From an uncultured Flavobacteriales bacterium (GTDB lineage: Bacteria; Bacteroidota; Bacteroidia; Flavobacteriales_D; Crocinitomicaceae), in NCBI GenBank assembly GCA_905480165.1, contig CAJQPH010000148.1:1-46199 (forward strand): a stretch of 46,199 nucleotides of DNA, written 5' to 3'. Of this stretch, positions 16,455 through 27,000 are shown in pieces (positions within the stretch are counted from its first letter, which is position 1; every line of letters begins with the position of its first letter). Made by a program: the position numbers and the translations under genes. A model generated the notes under the pieces. The model worked only from the letters and a program-made list of their open reading frames with translations, was not told the origin of the DNA and made no database searches.

Positions 16455-17708
16455 TTACAGATTGAATGCCTCTTTAACAGCCGAAACGTAGTCTGTATCT
16501 TCCCATGGGAATAACTTGACGGTTATGTTTTTTGTTTGTCCGGCTGCGTCTTTAAATTCTTTATTAATTGTTTCGCATGTTCTTCCCATGTGACCATATG
16601 CCGCAGTTTCGGAGTAAATAGGTGTTCTTAAACTGAATCGTGTTTCAATTGCATAAGGCCTCATGTCAAAAATGGCTTCTAATTTTCTAGCGATTTCTCC
16701 ATCCGTTAATCCTATTTTAGACGTGCCGTAGGTATCTACATAAAGTCCCATAGGCTTTGCAACTCCAATGGCATAAGCAACTTGAACAAGAATTTCATCA
16801 CATAGTCCAGCAGCTACCGCATTTTTAGCAATATGTCTTGTTGCATATGCAGCCGACCTGTCTACCTTTGAAGGGTCTTTTCCGGAAAATGCACCTCCAC
16901 CATGAGCTCCTTTTCCACCATAGGTATCTACTATGATTTTTCTTCCCGTTAAACCAGTGTCACCATGCGGGCCACCAATAACAAATATTCCCGTAGGATT
17001 TACGTGATACGTGATTTGATCATTAAATAAATCTTGAATATGCTTTGGTAATTTTGCTTTAACTCTTGGAATTAGAATTTCAATAACATCACGTTTTATT
17101 TTTTCGAGCATGGCCTGTTCACCACCAAAATCATCGTGTTGGGTTGAAAGAACAATGGCATCAATTCTAATGGGCTTGTTTTCATCTGAATATTCTATGG
17201 TAACCTGTGATTTTGAATCAGGTCTCAAATACGTAATATCATTGTTTTCTCTTCTTAAAGCCGCGAGTTCCTTTAAAAGTAAATGAGAAATTTCTAGAGG
17301 CAGTGGCATATAGCTCTCAGTCTCATTTGTCGCATATCCAAACATCATTCCTTGATCGCCAGCACCTTGTTCCTCTTTATCTTTTCTTTCAACACCTTGA
17401 TTGATATCAGGAGATTGCTCATGAATTGCAGAAAATACTCCACAAGAATTTCCATCAAACATGTATTCACTTTTGGTGTATCCAATTTTGTTGATTACAT
17501 CTCTTGCTATCTTTTGCACGTCTAAATAAGTCTTTGATTTAACTTCTCCTGCAAGAACTACCTGGCCGGTTGTAACTAGGGTTTCACAAGCTACTTTTGA
17601 TTCAGGATCAAAGGCTAGAAAGTTATCAATTAATGCATCCGAGATTTGATCGGCAACTTTATCTGGGTGTCCTTCTGAAACGGATTCAGAAGTAAATAAA
17701 TAAGACAT
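16455..17708 (-). CDS. metK: S-adenosylmethionine synthetase
   Basis: 417 aa; makes SAM from methionine and ATP. The N-terminal [21 protein letters not shown], the hexapeptide region [12 protein letters not shown] and the P-loop-like [19 protein letters not shown] are all present and the gene is full length. It has its own -7 box and a terminator, so it is probably transcribed alone. No SAM riboswitch is visible in the 41 bases upstream. It supplies the several SAM methyltransferases in the window (5814, 8392, 33304). Confidence 0.97.
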   Translation of the reverse strand: MSYLFTSESVSEGHPDKVADQISDALIDNFLAFDPESKVACETLVTTGQVVLAGEVKSKTYLDVQKIARDVINKIGYTKSEYMFDGNSCGVFSAIHEQSPDINQGVERKDKEEQGAGDQGMMFGYATNETESYMPLPLEISHLLLKELAALRRENNDITYLRPDSKSQVTIEYSDENKPIRIDAIVLSTQHDDFGGEQAMLEKIKRDVIEILIPRVKAKLPKHIQDLFNDQITYHVNPTGIFVIGGPHGDTGLTGRKIIVDTYGGKGAHGGGAFSGKDPSKVDRSAAYATRHIAKNAVAAGLCDEILVQVAYAIGVAKPMGLYVDTYGTSKIGLTDGEIARKLEAIFDMRPYAIETRFSLRTPIYSETAAYGHMGRTCETINKEFKDAAGQTKNITVKLFPWEDTDYVSAVKEAFNL

Positions 17709-17728
17709 ATTTTTTTTGTTTAAGACTG

Positions 17729-17736
17729 CAAATCTA
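17729..17736 (-). promoter_or_regulatory. -7 box of metK
   Basis: CAAATCTA on the plus strand is TAGATTTG on the minus strand, an exact TAnnTTTG match 20 bases before the metK ATG. No -33 TTG at standard spacing. Confidence 0.5.
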
Positions 17737-17749
17737 ATAAAAACAGACC

Positions 17750-18916
17750 TTAATGAGGGAAAAATTTAGTTTTATTCGCTACCATTCTACGAAGTAGCGG
17801 ATTTGGTCGGTATCGATCTTCTCCATAATAGTCAAAAAGATGTTGCAGTTGGTCCAAGATTTCTTTATGCCCCAATTCATCCACCCATGTTAAAAGCCCT
17901 TTCGGATAATTTACTCCTTTTGTCATTGCGAGATCAATATCAACAGGAGAGCCAACATTCATGAAAACAGCATCAATGGCTTCATTGATTAACATACATC
18001 TAACTCGATCCAATATGTAATTCCCCAATACTCTGTCTTTATTTGCCTCTTTGTTCGAATTCGGTTCTTTGTAGTTATAATAACCACGTCCTGATTTTCT
18101 TCCTAAAAATCCTGCTTCAGCGTATCGTTTCTGAGTAAAAGAGGGTTTAAATCTTGAGTCATAGTAAAAAGCTTTAAAAACGGATTCAGTTACCGCGTAA
18201 TTTACATCATTACAGATATAATCCATCAATGTAAAGGGTCCCATCTTAAACCCACCTAACTCTGTTAGCGCCCAATCAATTGTTGCGAAGTCTGCGATAC
18301 CTTCTTCATAAATACGAAGGGCTTCACCGTAAAATGGGCGTGCAACTCGATTAACAATAAAGCCTGGTGTATCTTTACATGTTACTACGGTTTTTTTCCA
18401 GTTTTTAATCAGTTCAACAGCGCTATTTAGGGTTTCCTCATCGGTTTGCACAGCCGGTATGATTTCAACTAGAGGCATGAGCGGTGCTGGATTAAAAAAG
18501 TGTATTCCAATGCAACGATTGGCTTTATTTAAAGCTGAACCTATTGACGCTATGGATAATGAGGAAGTGTTCGAGGCTAGAATACAAGATTCGTTTACTA
18601 ATGATTCCACAGCCTTAAACACTTCATGTTTGATACCAATATTTTCAACAATTGCCTCAATTACTAAATCAGAATCAGACAGTTGTTTTAATTCTGATGT
18701 GAACCTGATTCTGTTGAGTATTGCTATTTTATCTTCTGATGTAATTCTCTCTTTTTCACAAAGACGGCTTAATATTTTGTCCAATCCGGCTTTCGCTTTT
18801 TCTAATTGCAACGTTTCTTTATCCACCACCACCACCTCATGTCCATTTTGTGAAGCGATTTGAGCAATTCCACATCCCATGGTGCCTGCTCCAATTATTC
18901 CAATTTTACTAATCAT
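17750..18916 (-). CDS. paaH: 3-hydroxyacyl-CoA dehydrogenase (PaaH-type)
   Basis: 388 aa. The N-terminal NAD-binding Rossmann motif is [17 protein letters not shown] (residues 6-22). The 3HCDH catalytic region carries [18 protein letters not shown], followed by [16 protein letters not shown] second, shorter 3HCDH-like C-terminal domain (about 285-388: [30 protein letters not shown]) is typical of PaaH/FadB-type proteins. It oxidises a 3-hydroxyacyl-CoA with NAD+. Its start overlaps the stop of the paaG-like gene (ATGA at 18913), so the pair makes two consecutive steps. Whether the pathway is phenylacetate or general beta-oxidation is not certain. Confidence 0.85.
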   Translation of the reverse strand: MISKIGIIGAGTMGCGIAQIASQNGHEVVVVDKETLQLEKAKAGLDKILSRLCEKERITSEDKIAILNRIRFTSELKQLSDSDLVIEAIVENIGIKHEVFKAVESLVNESCILASNTSSLSIASIGSALNKANRCIGIHFFNPAPLMPLVEIIPAVQTDEETLNSAVELIKNWKKTVVTCKDTPGFIVNRVARPFYGEALRIYEEGIADFATIDWALTELGGFKMGPFTLMDYICNDVNYAVTESVFKAFYYDSRFKPSFTQKRYAEAGFLGRKSGRGYYNYKEPNSNKEANKDRVLGNYILDRVRCMLINEAIDAVFMNVGSPVDIDLAMTKGVNYPKGLLTWVDELGHKEILDQLQHLFDYYGEDRYRPNPLLRRMVANKTKFFPH

Positions 18917-19686
18917 TTTCCTTTGAATTTGGCTTTTCTTTTTTCAAGAAATGCTTGTACACCTTCTTGAAAATCTTCTGTTTTACCCGCCTCAGTTTGA
19001 AGCTTTTCTTCTAGGTTGAGTTGTTCCTCTAATGTGTTATCTAGACTTTGATTAACCGCTTTTTTGGTTAAACCAAAGGCCCTTGTAGGCATCAGTGCCA
19101 TTTTCTCCGCAATTTTTAATATGAAATCCTCAAACTCTTCCTCTGAAATGCATTTATAAATCATATTGAGTTCTTCTGCCTCTTTTGCTGATATTTTATC
19201 TCCAGTAAACATTAAAGCCAGGGCTTTTTGGACGCCAATTATTCTCGGCAGGAAATAAGTGCCTCCTGAATCAGGAATCAATCCGATTTTAGAAAAAGCT
19301 TGAATAAACGATGCGTTTTCTTGAGCAATGGTGAGATCACAGGCCAAAGCAATATTCGCCCCAGCTCCTGCCGCAACTCCGTTAACAGCAGCAATTACTG
19401 GCTTTTCTAGTGATCTTATTTTTAATATAATAGGGTTGTAATGGTCTCTAACGATGGATTCAAGTTCAGGCCCATTGGGGTCCGTAGCTTCTGAAAGATC
19501 TTGTCCTGCGCAAAAAGCCTTTCCTGATCCAGTGATAATGATGGTTCTAATTTCATCATTTTGAGCACAATAATCCAGTTCTTTTTGCAAGGAAAATGCC
19601 ATGGCTTGATTAAATGAATTATAGACTTCGGGTCGGTTTAGCGTGATCTTAAACACACCATTATTTAGGGAAGTTATCAGTTCCAT
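18913..19686 (-). CDS. paaG: Enoyl-CoA hydratase/isomerase (PaaG-type)
   Basis: 257 aa crotonase-fold enzyme. Oxyanion-hole segments are GSGKAFCAGQDLSE and VNGVAAGAGANIALACD. The catalytic Asp occurs in GLIPDSGGTYFLPRIIG. The AGQDL and PDSGGT sequences are typical of PaaG, the epoxyphenylacetyl-CoA/oxepin-CoA isomerase, rather than of simple crotonases, which use Glu at these sites. It is the first gene of the two-gene unit with the 3-hydroxyacyl-CoA dehydrogenase. The rest of a paa gene cluster (paaABCDE, paaK, paaZ) is not in the window. Confidence 0.8.
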   Translation of the reverse strand: MELITSLNNGVFKITLNRPEVYNSFNQAMAFSLQKELDYCAQNDEIRTIIITGSGKAFCAGQDLSEATDPNGPELESIVRDHYNPIILKIRSLEKPVIAAVNGVAAGAGANIALACDLTIAQENASFIQAFSKIGLIPDSGGTYFLPRIIGVQKALALMFTGDKISAKEAEELNMIYKCISEEEFEDFILKIAEKMALMPTRAFGLTKKAVNQSLDNTLEEQLNLEEKLQTEAGKTEDFQEGVQAFLEKRKAKFKGK

Positions 19687-19713
19687 TCTTTTGTAATACT
19701 AATTTTTATTCTG

Positions 19714-20724
19714 CTAATTTACTTTATATAACTTATTCATACCGGAAATACGCTCTTGAATTACTTTTCGGAGTTCAAGGGGCTCAACAATTTCAATTTC
19801 ACCTCCATAGCTTAATATTGTTCGAATAAGTTCTTCTGAAATAAGCAAAGTCAAGACAAAAAGGGTGAACTCCTTTGTTTCTTCTTCTATTTCTTGAGAT
19901 TCATGTATGGGTTGACTGCTAATATATCTTGCTGCAATGGTGTTTGCCTTGAGAATAATTTTACTTGACTTGCCTTTGTATGATGTTATTCCCATCGAAT
20001 GTTTAAAATAGTTTTCAGCATCAAAGTCACCAGGGTAATGGGTTTCCTCTTCAAGTATTTTCGGAGTATCCATTCTATCTAGGGCATAAGTTCTAATTTC
20101 TTTTTGTTTTGCATCGAATGATATGAGATACCATCTGTTTCTATATTCTTTTAAAAAGAGAGGAGAAACTTTTCTCGGTTTTTCTTCAGCCTTGATGTAG
20201 CTTGTATATAAAAACCATATCTGTTTTTTACGTTGAATGGCTTCTAGTAAGATAGGTAAGAATTCATTACCGCCAATTGAGGTAGCCGATTCAAATTGAA
20301 TGTATTGACTTATTTCGTTTTCTGATGTGCCTACAGAGATTCTATCGACGATTTTGTCAATGGCATTTCCAAATTCTTTGAAGAAGGGTGCGTCTTTAAA
20401 TTGATGCAAGGTATCCACAGCATATTTAATTGAATGCAGCTCATCTTCAGTTAATGGGATGTCATTAATGCTGTAGTTAGTATCTTCATAGAAATAGCCT
20501 CGTTCTCTTTTGCTGTATTTGATTGGTGCATCGTGTTCCATTTTCATGTTGAACAGATCTTTTTCTATAGTGCTATCACATATATGTTCTCCGCTAATAG
20601 AGCCATATAACGACTCTTCACAAGCTTCTCTAAGTTCTTTCTTTGAAGGGAATGGTCTGTATTTGTTCCGTAACATTTTATCTATGATACGGAATCGGAT
20701 CAATGCATTCTTAATATGTGGCAT
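19714..20724 (-). CDS. WYL-domain transcriptional regulator
   Basis: 336 aa. The N-terminal ~90 residues look like a winged-helix DNA-binding region (IRFRIIDKMLRNKYRPFPSK, STIEKDLFNMK). The central and C-terminal part is a WYL domain (RKKQIWFLYTSYI, PRKVSPLFLKEYRNRWYLIS, TYALDRMDTPKILEE) with its C-terminal extension (ELIRTILSYGGEIEIVEP). WYL proteins sense nucleotide-like ligands or ssDNA and are repressors or activators. The ATG directly abuts the stop of the 473-aa gene (TAAATG), so that gene is its likely regulatory partner or target. Confidence 0.85.
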   Translation of the reverse strand: MPHIKNALIRFRIIDKMLRNKYRPFPSKKELREACEESLYGSISGEHICDSTIEKDLFNMKMEHDAPIKYSKRERGYFYEDTNYSINDIPLTEDELHSIKYAVDTLHQFKDAPFFKEFGNAIDKIVDRISVGTSENEISQYIQFESATSIGGNEFLPILLEAIQRKKQIWFLYTSYIKAEEKPRKVSPLFLKEYRNRWYLISFDAKQKEIRTYALDRMDTPKILEEETHYPGDFDAENYFKHSMGITSYKGKSSKIILKANTIAARYISSQPIHESQEIEEETKEFTLFVLTLLISEELIRTILSYGGEIEIVEPLELRKVIQERISGMNKLYKVN

Positions 20725-22146
20725 TTAGATTTTAACTTCTTTTTTTTGATAACCAAATAGTTCATAAAATTTAATCGCTTTTCCAACAGATTCCGGAACG
20801 TCTTCTTCCCAGCTAGAGGCTCCTGCTTTTATTTTGGATAAGACATCGTCTGACATTATGTGTAACAGTTTAGGGTTAAATTCCTTAATCTCTATTATTT
20901 TATCGTTGTCTCTCATGTAATTTAACAATCCAATAAGATTAGGCGCAATTTCTATATTGTTCAAGTCATAAATCTCACCATCTTCAACATTGAAAGCAGG
21001 ATATACATAAATCTTCATGTGGTGACCAAACCCTCTTCCGAAAGCCTCCAAAAGCCCACCGGGTAGATTTCCATAATATTTCTCCTCAAAAATGGTATTT
21101 AAATTATAAACACCGAGAATCACACCAATCAATTTTCCTTTGGCTATAGGCGCTAGGTATTCTACCATTTTATAGTGCTTGAGATAATTAGAAACCATTA
21201 CGGTGTATCCCAAAGAGCTTAGTAAATCAGCCCTATCAATGAAGTCTTGCACTAATATTTTCCCGTCGGCTGTTAGGTCTTTTAAGGTCAATTCAAAAAC
21301 GACTGAGACGTCTTCCTCTTCCACATCATTTTCTTCCATAAATGCTTTACGACCATTTTCAATCATATCAATATGGACCTTTGTTACGGGTCGAAATCTT
21401 CCTCTTGTGAGCAATATGTTCTTTTTGTAAAGGGCAGTAGTCGGTTGTAAAACATTTTTAGATAAATCAAACATAGTGGAATCCGTTATGCCTCTTTTTA
21501 CCAAGTTTAATGCGATTACTCGATTATCTACGTTCTCAAAATCTGGTCCCTTGATACTGAGCATATCGATTTCTATTCGATCTCTAGGAATTCGATGGAT
21601 CAAATTGTTTAGAAATTCCTCAATGTTTTCATGTTTATGATAGCAAGAATATATAAGATTAACACCTAAGATACCTAAAGCTTCTTGCTGTCCTCTATGA
21701 CTATTGTCATGCATTTTCACATGCAATACGATATTATTTGGTTTACTTCCTGGTTTTAATTGGAAACGAATACCTACCCAGCCTTTACCTTGATTTGTTT
21801 TATGATAGTTTAAGGATTCTACCGTATTACAAAAGGCAAAAAACTTAGACTCTTTGTATTTATCAGGAAGGGTTGTTTTCAGATTCTCAAATTCAGTATC
21901 GAGCATCGTTTGAAGCCGTTCTTCACAAACATATCTTTTTGCTTTTCCATACATGGAATCCGACACTTTCATGTCATAAGCAGAATGTGTGAATGCGATT
22001 GTTCCCGAACTCCCTCCAGCTTTAAAAAAATTTGCAGCAACTTCTTGTCCAGCACCAATCTCCGCAAAGCACCCATAAATGTCCGTTTGAAGATTGATTT
22101 TTAAGGCCTTTTCTTCTGTTGTTAAATGTCTTGTTGTATTTTCCAT
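20725..22146 (-). CDS. Conserved 473-aa protein of unknown function with a nucleotidyltransferase-like motif
   Basis: 473 aa, cytosolic, without signal peptide or membrane segments. The N-terminus (LQTDIYGCFAEIGAGQEVAANFF, GGSSGTIAFTHSAYDMKVSD) belongs to a conserved bacterial family whose database names are unreliable. Residues ~243-262 read NILLTRGRFRPVTKVHIDMI. The segment RGRF-x-P-x-T-x-x-H resembles the ATP-binding loop of NMN/nicotinate-mononucleotide adenylyltransferases (GRFQPFHxGH), so nucleotide transfer is possible but not shown. It is immediately followed by the WYL regulator with no gap. The start could not be checked against a promoter. Confidence 0.6.
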   Translation of the reverse strand: MENTTRHLTTEEKALKINLQTDIYGCFAEIGAGQEVAANFFKAGGSSGTIAFTHSAYDMKVSDSMYGKAKRYVCEERLQTMLDTEFENLKTTLPDKYKESKFFAFCNTVESLNYHKTNQGKGWVGIRFQLKPGSKPNNIVLHVKMHDNSHRGQQEALGILGVNLIYSCYHKHENIEEFLNNLIHRIPRDRIEIDMLSIKGPDFENVDNRVIALNLVKRGITDSTMFDLSKNVLQPTTALYKKNILLTRGRFRPVTKVHIDMIENGRKAFMEENDVEEEDVSVVFELTLKDLTADGKILVQDFIDRADLLSSLGYTVMVSNYLKHYKMVEYLAPIAKGKLIGVILGVYNLNTIFEEKYYGNLPGGLLEAFGRGFGHHMKIYVYPAFNVEDGEIYDLNNIEIAPNLIGLLNYMRDNDKIIEIKEFNPKLLHIMSDDVLSKIKAGASSWEEDVPESVGKAIKFYELFGYQKKEVKI

Positions 22147-22148
22147 AA

Positions 22149-23222
22149 TTAATTGAAGGGATCCTTAAAATTAGGATTATTAATGAAAGTGGTATCGGTT
22201 AAGGTCAATAAGAATTTTTTAAGTAGAACTTTTTCCTGAGCATCTAATTGAACTCCACCTTGACTGGCATATTCAATTAATGGATCAATGGTTGGAGAAG
22301 TATGAACCCCAGATGAGTAATGCTCAATGACTTCATCGAGTGTAGTAAACCTTCCGTCATGCATGTATGGAGCAGTCAGTTCAATATTTCGAAGACTTGG
22401 AACCTTAAATTTCCCATCATCATTAGGGTTATTGGTAACTAGAGATCTTCCTAAATCAGAAAAAGTGTTGTCTAATCCGTTATTACTGAATTTTTTCACC
22501 CTCATTAAAGGTCCGTTATGACAATGAAAACAATCCGCTCCATTTAAGCTTTTAAATAAATCGTATCCCGCCCATTCTTCTACTTCAATACTTTGCAGAA
22601 TACTGTTTTCATTAGATGAAAGAGGAATGTTGTACTCATATTTATACATCACATCAAATTTTGAACTTGAAGAGATAATCGTTCTAAGAAATTGTGCAAT
22701 TGCCTTTGACACCTTAGTGGCATCAATGCCTTCCTCGCCAAAAGCTCTGAAAAAATGGTTTCTATAAAAAAGGTCAGCACTTAATTTATCTACAGCCTCT
22801 TGCCATTCTTGATGCATTTCAATAGGGTTTGGAACAGGTTCAAGAATTTGAGCTTCTAGTGAGCTTTCTCGACCATCCCAAAAGAAAAAATCTTCCCATC
22901 CCAAGTTAAATAAAGGCATCGCATTTCTAGTACCAGAAATCCCATCAATTCCAACAGAGTATTGTGAGCTTTCTGCAAAGGCATTTTCGGGTAAATGACA
23001 ACTTGCACAATTCATTGTATTATCACCACTTAATCTTTTTTCATAAAAAAGAAACCTGCCTAATTCAATACCTTCCTCTGTCATCGGGTTATTTGAAGGA
23101 ATGACCATGCTCGGAAAATGAGATGGTGTGGACATTGAATATGGGGTTGGGGTATACACCTCATCCTTGTTGCATGATAGGCATATACCAAGAAATATAA
23201 ATATATAAATGGAATGTTTCAT
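22149..23222 (-). CDS. Dihaem cytochrome c peroxidase, MauG/MbnH-like lipoprotein
   Basis: 357 aa. The N-terminal signal has a lipobox-like end (ICLSC, Cys17), so it is probably membrane-anchored on the periplasmic side. Two c-type haem sites are visible: CASCH at 72-76 and CFHCH at 231-235, each in a typical cytochrome c peroxidase/MauG domain (ELGRFLFYEKRLSGDNTMNC, FKVPSLRNIELTAPYMHDGR). It reduces H2O2 or, in the MauG/MbnH branch, oxidises residues of a partner protein. It follows the MbnP-like gene by 2 bases in one operon, which favours the partner-modifying role. The DGR and APYMHDGRF segments carry the distal-haem region. Confidence 0.85.
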   Translation of the reverse strand: MKHSIYIFIFLGICLSCNKDEVYTPTPYSMSTPSHFPSMVIPSNNPMTEEGIELGRFLFYEKRLSGDNTMNCASCHLPENAFAESSQYSVGIDGISGTRNAMPLFNLGWEDFFFWDGRESSLEAQILEPVPNPIEMHQEWQEAVDKLSADLFYRNHFFRAFGEEGIDATKVSKAIAQFLRTIISSSSKFDVMYKYEYNIPLSSNENSILQSIEVEEWAGYDLFKSLNGADCFHCHNGPLMRVKKFSNNGLDNTFSDLGRSLVTNNPNDDGKFKVPSLRNIELTAPYMHDGRFTTLDEVIEHYSSGVHTSPTIDPLIEYASQGGVQLDAQEKVLLKKFLLTLTDTTFINNPNFKDPFN

Positions 23223-23224
23223 GG

Positions 23225-24013
23225 TTAGGGAGTTAAGGCAATCATGAAATTGTTTTTAACCTTCTCGGCCAAAACGATTTGACCACTTCCTGTGTGGGTA
23301 AGGAATTCGGTTTTTAAATCAATACTTGACTCGGAGTTTTTAAGAAATTCAGCCATATCTAAAGACCATTCTAATTTGTGTCCATCAGTCGTAGGGGTCC
23401 AATTAAGGTCATTAAAATTAAAATCCTCCATGAATTCATCGGTTCCAATGTGAAAACTAAAGTTGTGATTAAAGTTTTCTCCTGAAGACAGGGTATCAAC
23501 TTTTCCTTCGATACTAATAAAAATATACCCAGTATTCCATCCCCAATGCATTAATCCAGCATTACTGATATTTAAAGGGCTTTCATTTGGAAATAAAGAG
23601 GGGTCTGCATGATTGATACTAGAATCCAAACCTACTTTTCCAAAAATCGAATGAAATTTAGTGTAATCACCAGAAGTGCTAAAAAGGTGATTTGTACTGT
23701 TTCTATAGTCGTACAACGACGCTCCATTCAAGGTGTCTTGTCCATTCGTTAAATCTGACAAATAAAATTTCAAATCTGTAAATTTTACAGTATATCCTTC
23801 ATCTGTTTGATATGAAGAGTCCAGATAAAAGCTTTGAGTTCCATAGCTTGGATTAATTTTTATTTGTAATTCATCTAATGGATAAGTACAGCTACCATCA
23901 TCAGTATTCGCATTTTTGTTATAGTTATCCGCTTGCGGATCAGTACACCCTTCTTTCTTACATGAAAATGTAAAAATCGAGAAAATAAAAAGTAACGTTA
24001 TTAATCGAATCAT
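23225..24013 (-). CDS. MbnP-like lipoprotein
   Basis: 262 aa from the ATG at 24013 (a longer frame to 24064 lacks a proper signal sequence start). The signal peptide ends in TFSC (Cys18), indicating a lipoprotein. A short Cys-Asp-rich calcium-type segment follows (CTDPQADNYNKNANTDDGSC). The rest matches the MbnP family: FTDLKFYLSDL near the N-terminus, the hallmark MHWGWNTGYIFISIEGK and a C-terminal LEWSLDMAEF. MbnP proteins are periplasmic partners of MbnH dihaem enzymes; in methanotrophs MbnH converts a Trp of MbnP to kynurenine and MbnP binds copper. The paired MauG-like gene follows 2 bases downstream. Confidence 0.82.
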   Translation of the reverse strand: MIRLITLLFIFSIFTFSCKKEGCTDPQADNYNKNANTDDGSCTYPLDELQIKINPSYGTQSFYLDSSYQTDEGYTVKFTDLKFYLSDLTNGQDTLNGASLYDYRNSTNHLFSTSGDYTKFHSIFGKVGLDSSINHADPSLFPNESPLNISNAGLMHWGWNTGYIFISIEGKVDTLSSGENFNHNFSFHIGTDEFMEDFNFNDLNWTPTTDGHKLEWSLDMAEFLKNSESSIDLKTEFLTHTGSGQIVLAEKVKNNFMIALTP

Positions 24014-24019
24014 TCTTAA

Positions 24020-24027
24020 CAAAATTA
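24020..24027 (-). promoter_or_regulatory. -7 box of the mbnP-peroxidase operon
   Basis: CAAAATTA on the plus strand is TAATTTTG on the minus strand, an exact TAnnTTTG match that ends 6 bases before the ATG at 24013, suggesting a leaderless or nearly leaderless transcript. No -33 TTG found. Confidence 0.45.
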
Positions 24028-24080
24028 AGCTAAAATTCTCGTAAATTCCTATTTTTATGGGCATAGATTAGGACTTGAGT

Positions 24081-27000
24081 ATGCTGTCAACAATTAATAG
24101 AGAAAAGTATCCCTTATTTGTTTTAAGTGCTTCTGCAGGAAGTGGTAAAACGTATCAATTGGTATTACAATACTTATCCATAGTACTCAAAACAAAATCA
24201 CCAAATAACTTTAAAGGAATCGTAGCCATTACATTTACCAATAAGGCTTCCCTTGAAATGAAAACAAGGATTATTGATGCTTTGTTCAAGTTGGCTAAGT
24301 ATAAGTCTCCTAGCGAAGATAAAAATACAGCAGAAATAATTATTGAGTTAAAGAAACTGGTTAAGATTGATGAAAAGGAAATTGTAAAACGAAGTGGTAA
24401 CGTATTAAAATCGATCCTTCATGGATATGAAAATTTTAATGTGTCGACAATTGATAAATTTAATTTACGCTTAATCAAATCTTTTTCAAATGATTTAGAT
24501 TTACCAAATGAATTTGAGGTTTCCCTCAATGAAAATGAAGTTCTTGAAGAAGTTGTCGATTTACTCCTAAATTCTATTGGTGAAAATGGCAATAAGGATT
24601 TAACAAAGTTGGTTCAAGAATATGCCAAGTCAAATTTTAGAGATGGTAATCAATGGAATTTCAAACGACAGTTAATGTCATTTGCCTCTTCATTGAATAA
24701 GGAGAAAAACCAAGGTTTTATAAAGACGCTAATGGATATTTCCTTTGATAAAAAGGAATACAATAAGATTCAAAATAGGATTGACCAATTAAATGAGGTG
24801 TTTAAACCCAAAGTCGAGCAATTTTCAGGCGCGTTTCATGCCCAACGAATCAACGAAGTGGATCTTCCTTATAAGGGTCAGACATATAATGCCCTCGTAA
24901 AGATCGCCAAATTGACCAAATGTCCCATGCACAATAATGAGAAAGGGATTCTTTCAACAAGGCTAATAAATTATTGTGAAGAAGAAGGAGATACTCAGGC
25001 TTTAAATCGAAATTTAAAGGATTTACTTTTGGAAATCCATAAGTGCTACTTAGAAATTTCTTCTGAAATGACCTTACTTGTGAAATATAAAGCCAACTTC
25101 TTTAATATGGCATTATTGAGGTACGTTTTTGATTCATTGGCAGAGCACAAGGAGAAAAATAAAATAATTAGAATTTCAGAGTTTAATGCCCTGATAGGAA
25201 ATCTTGTTCAGAAAGAAGAAGCACCTTATATATATGAGAGATTTGGTGTAAAATACGAGCATTTTTTATTAGATGAATTTCAAGATACATCTCGCTTACA
25301 GTGGTTAAACCTGCTGCCTTTACTCAGAGAATCATTGAGTAATAAAAAAGAGAATTTAATCGTTGGAGATCCAAAACAATCTATTTATAGGTTTAATAAC
25401 GGTTTGGCTGAACAATTTGTCAGCTTACCTGAAATATATAATCCTGAAGAAGATGAGTATGTAGCTGAAGTGTCACGGTTTTTTAATCAAATGGGGATTA
25501 AGAAACCATTGGTTGATAATTATAGGTCATGTTCTGAAGTTGTTCTATTTAATGAGAAGATATTTACTGATTTCAGTAGTAAACTCGATAATAAATTCGA
25601 AAAGTTTTATGACTCCGTAGCTCAAAATCCAATTTCAAGCAAACAAGGTTTTGTTCGCGTGGTTTCTGAAAAGCAGAAGAGGGATCTTGATCAAATGGTC
25701 ACAGATATATCAGCAATCATAAAGAAATCAGAAACGGAAAATTTCGATCTTGGTGATATCTGTATTTTAACAGCTAAAAATGATTTGAGTGTTAAAATTG
25801 CTAATGAACTTACAAAAAAAGGTGTTTCAGTTTTTTCTCAGGAATCCTTGCTCATTTCGAAAAACATTCAAGTACGACTCCTTCTTTCTTATTTGAAATG
25901 GAGAATGCGTCCGACTATGGATACTGCCAAAAGACAGTTTGGGGAATTGTTTTTTAGGATGCAAGAAAATGTTGATGATCGTTATTTTGACTTCATTGTT
26001 GAGAAAGTAATCCCACCTGGTTATTCGATTAAGGTTTTTAACGACAAAGCATTTTTAGATGAGTTTTTTAAGGGGCGGGATTCGTTTTTTAAGCCTTTTG
26101 AAAATATTTATGAGCTCGCTCTTCAATTTCTGAACATGATGTCGTGGACAGATGTCAACAATCCATTTTTACATCAATTTTTGGATTTGGTCTTTCAGTT
26201 TCAAAATAATCGTCAGTCAGATCTTTCCAAGTTTCTAGAATATTACGAAGAAAATAAGTCATCATTTGCTTTAAAAATGCCGGATACTAAAAACGCAGTG
26301 CAGATTATGACAATTCATAAAGCGAAAGGTTTGGAATTTCCAATTGTTATAATTCCCGAGATGGACTTTGGCTTATCTTTAAGAAGTGATTCCAAATTCT
26401 TTGTGAAAACCGAGGATAAAATACTCTATACGAATTTATCAGAAACGAGTCTAATTGAGGACATCAACTCTAAGGCAGAGGATGAAAAGAATCTCATTCT
26501 TTTGGATAAGTTGAATATGCTTTATGTTGCATTTACAAGAGCTGAAAGGCGGTTGTATATCTTTAATCGATATGAGGGCAAGTCTAGTCTTGGAGCAATG
26601 TTTCACGATTGTTTGAAAAATGCTTTTGAACTTAATAAAGACGATAAAAGTCTGGAGTATATTTCAGGATCAGAGGTAAATAAATTTATGGGAACGGTAT
26701 CAAAGCCTAAAGGAGATACTGATTTTTATATTCCTGAAGATATTGAAATTGACAGCTCAATGGTGAAGCTCATTTTAGATGATGATTCCGATGAAGATTA
26801 TAGCACTCAGGAAGAAAGGTTATTTGGGATTTATTTCCATCAATTTATGGCTGAAATCAATGACTCCTCAGAAATGTCCGAGGTACTAAACCGTTATCAA
26901 TCGAACGATGCCATTGACAATTCAATCCTTCTAAAAATGAAAGATGCTGCTCAGTTGTTTTTTGAAATAGCGAATAACAAAGGGTTTTTTGAAGAATCTG

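Noticed and set aside
17709-17749. SAM riboswitch upstream of metK
   Set aside because: The gap is 41 bases, too short for a SAM aptamer, and it holds only a promoter box.
18459-18863. 134-aa ORF opposite the 3-hydroxyacyl-CoA dehydrogenase gene
   Set aside because: Shadow of the conserved dehydrogenase frame, without its own start signals or recognisable domain.
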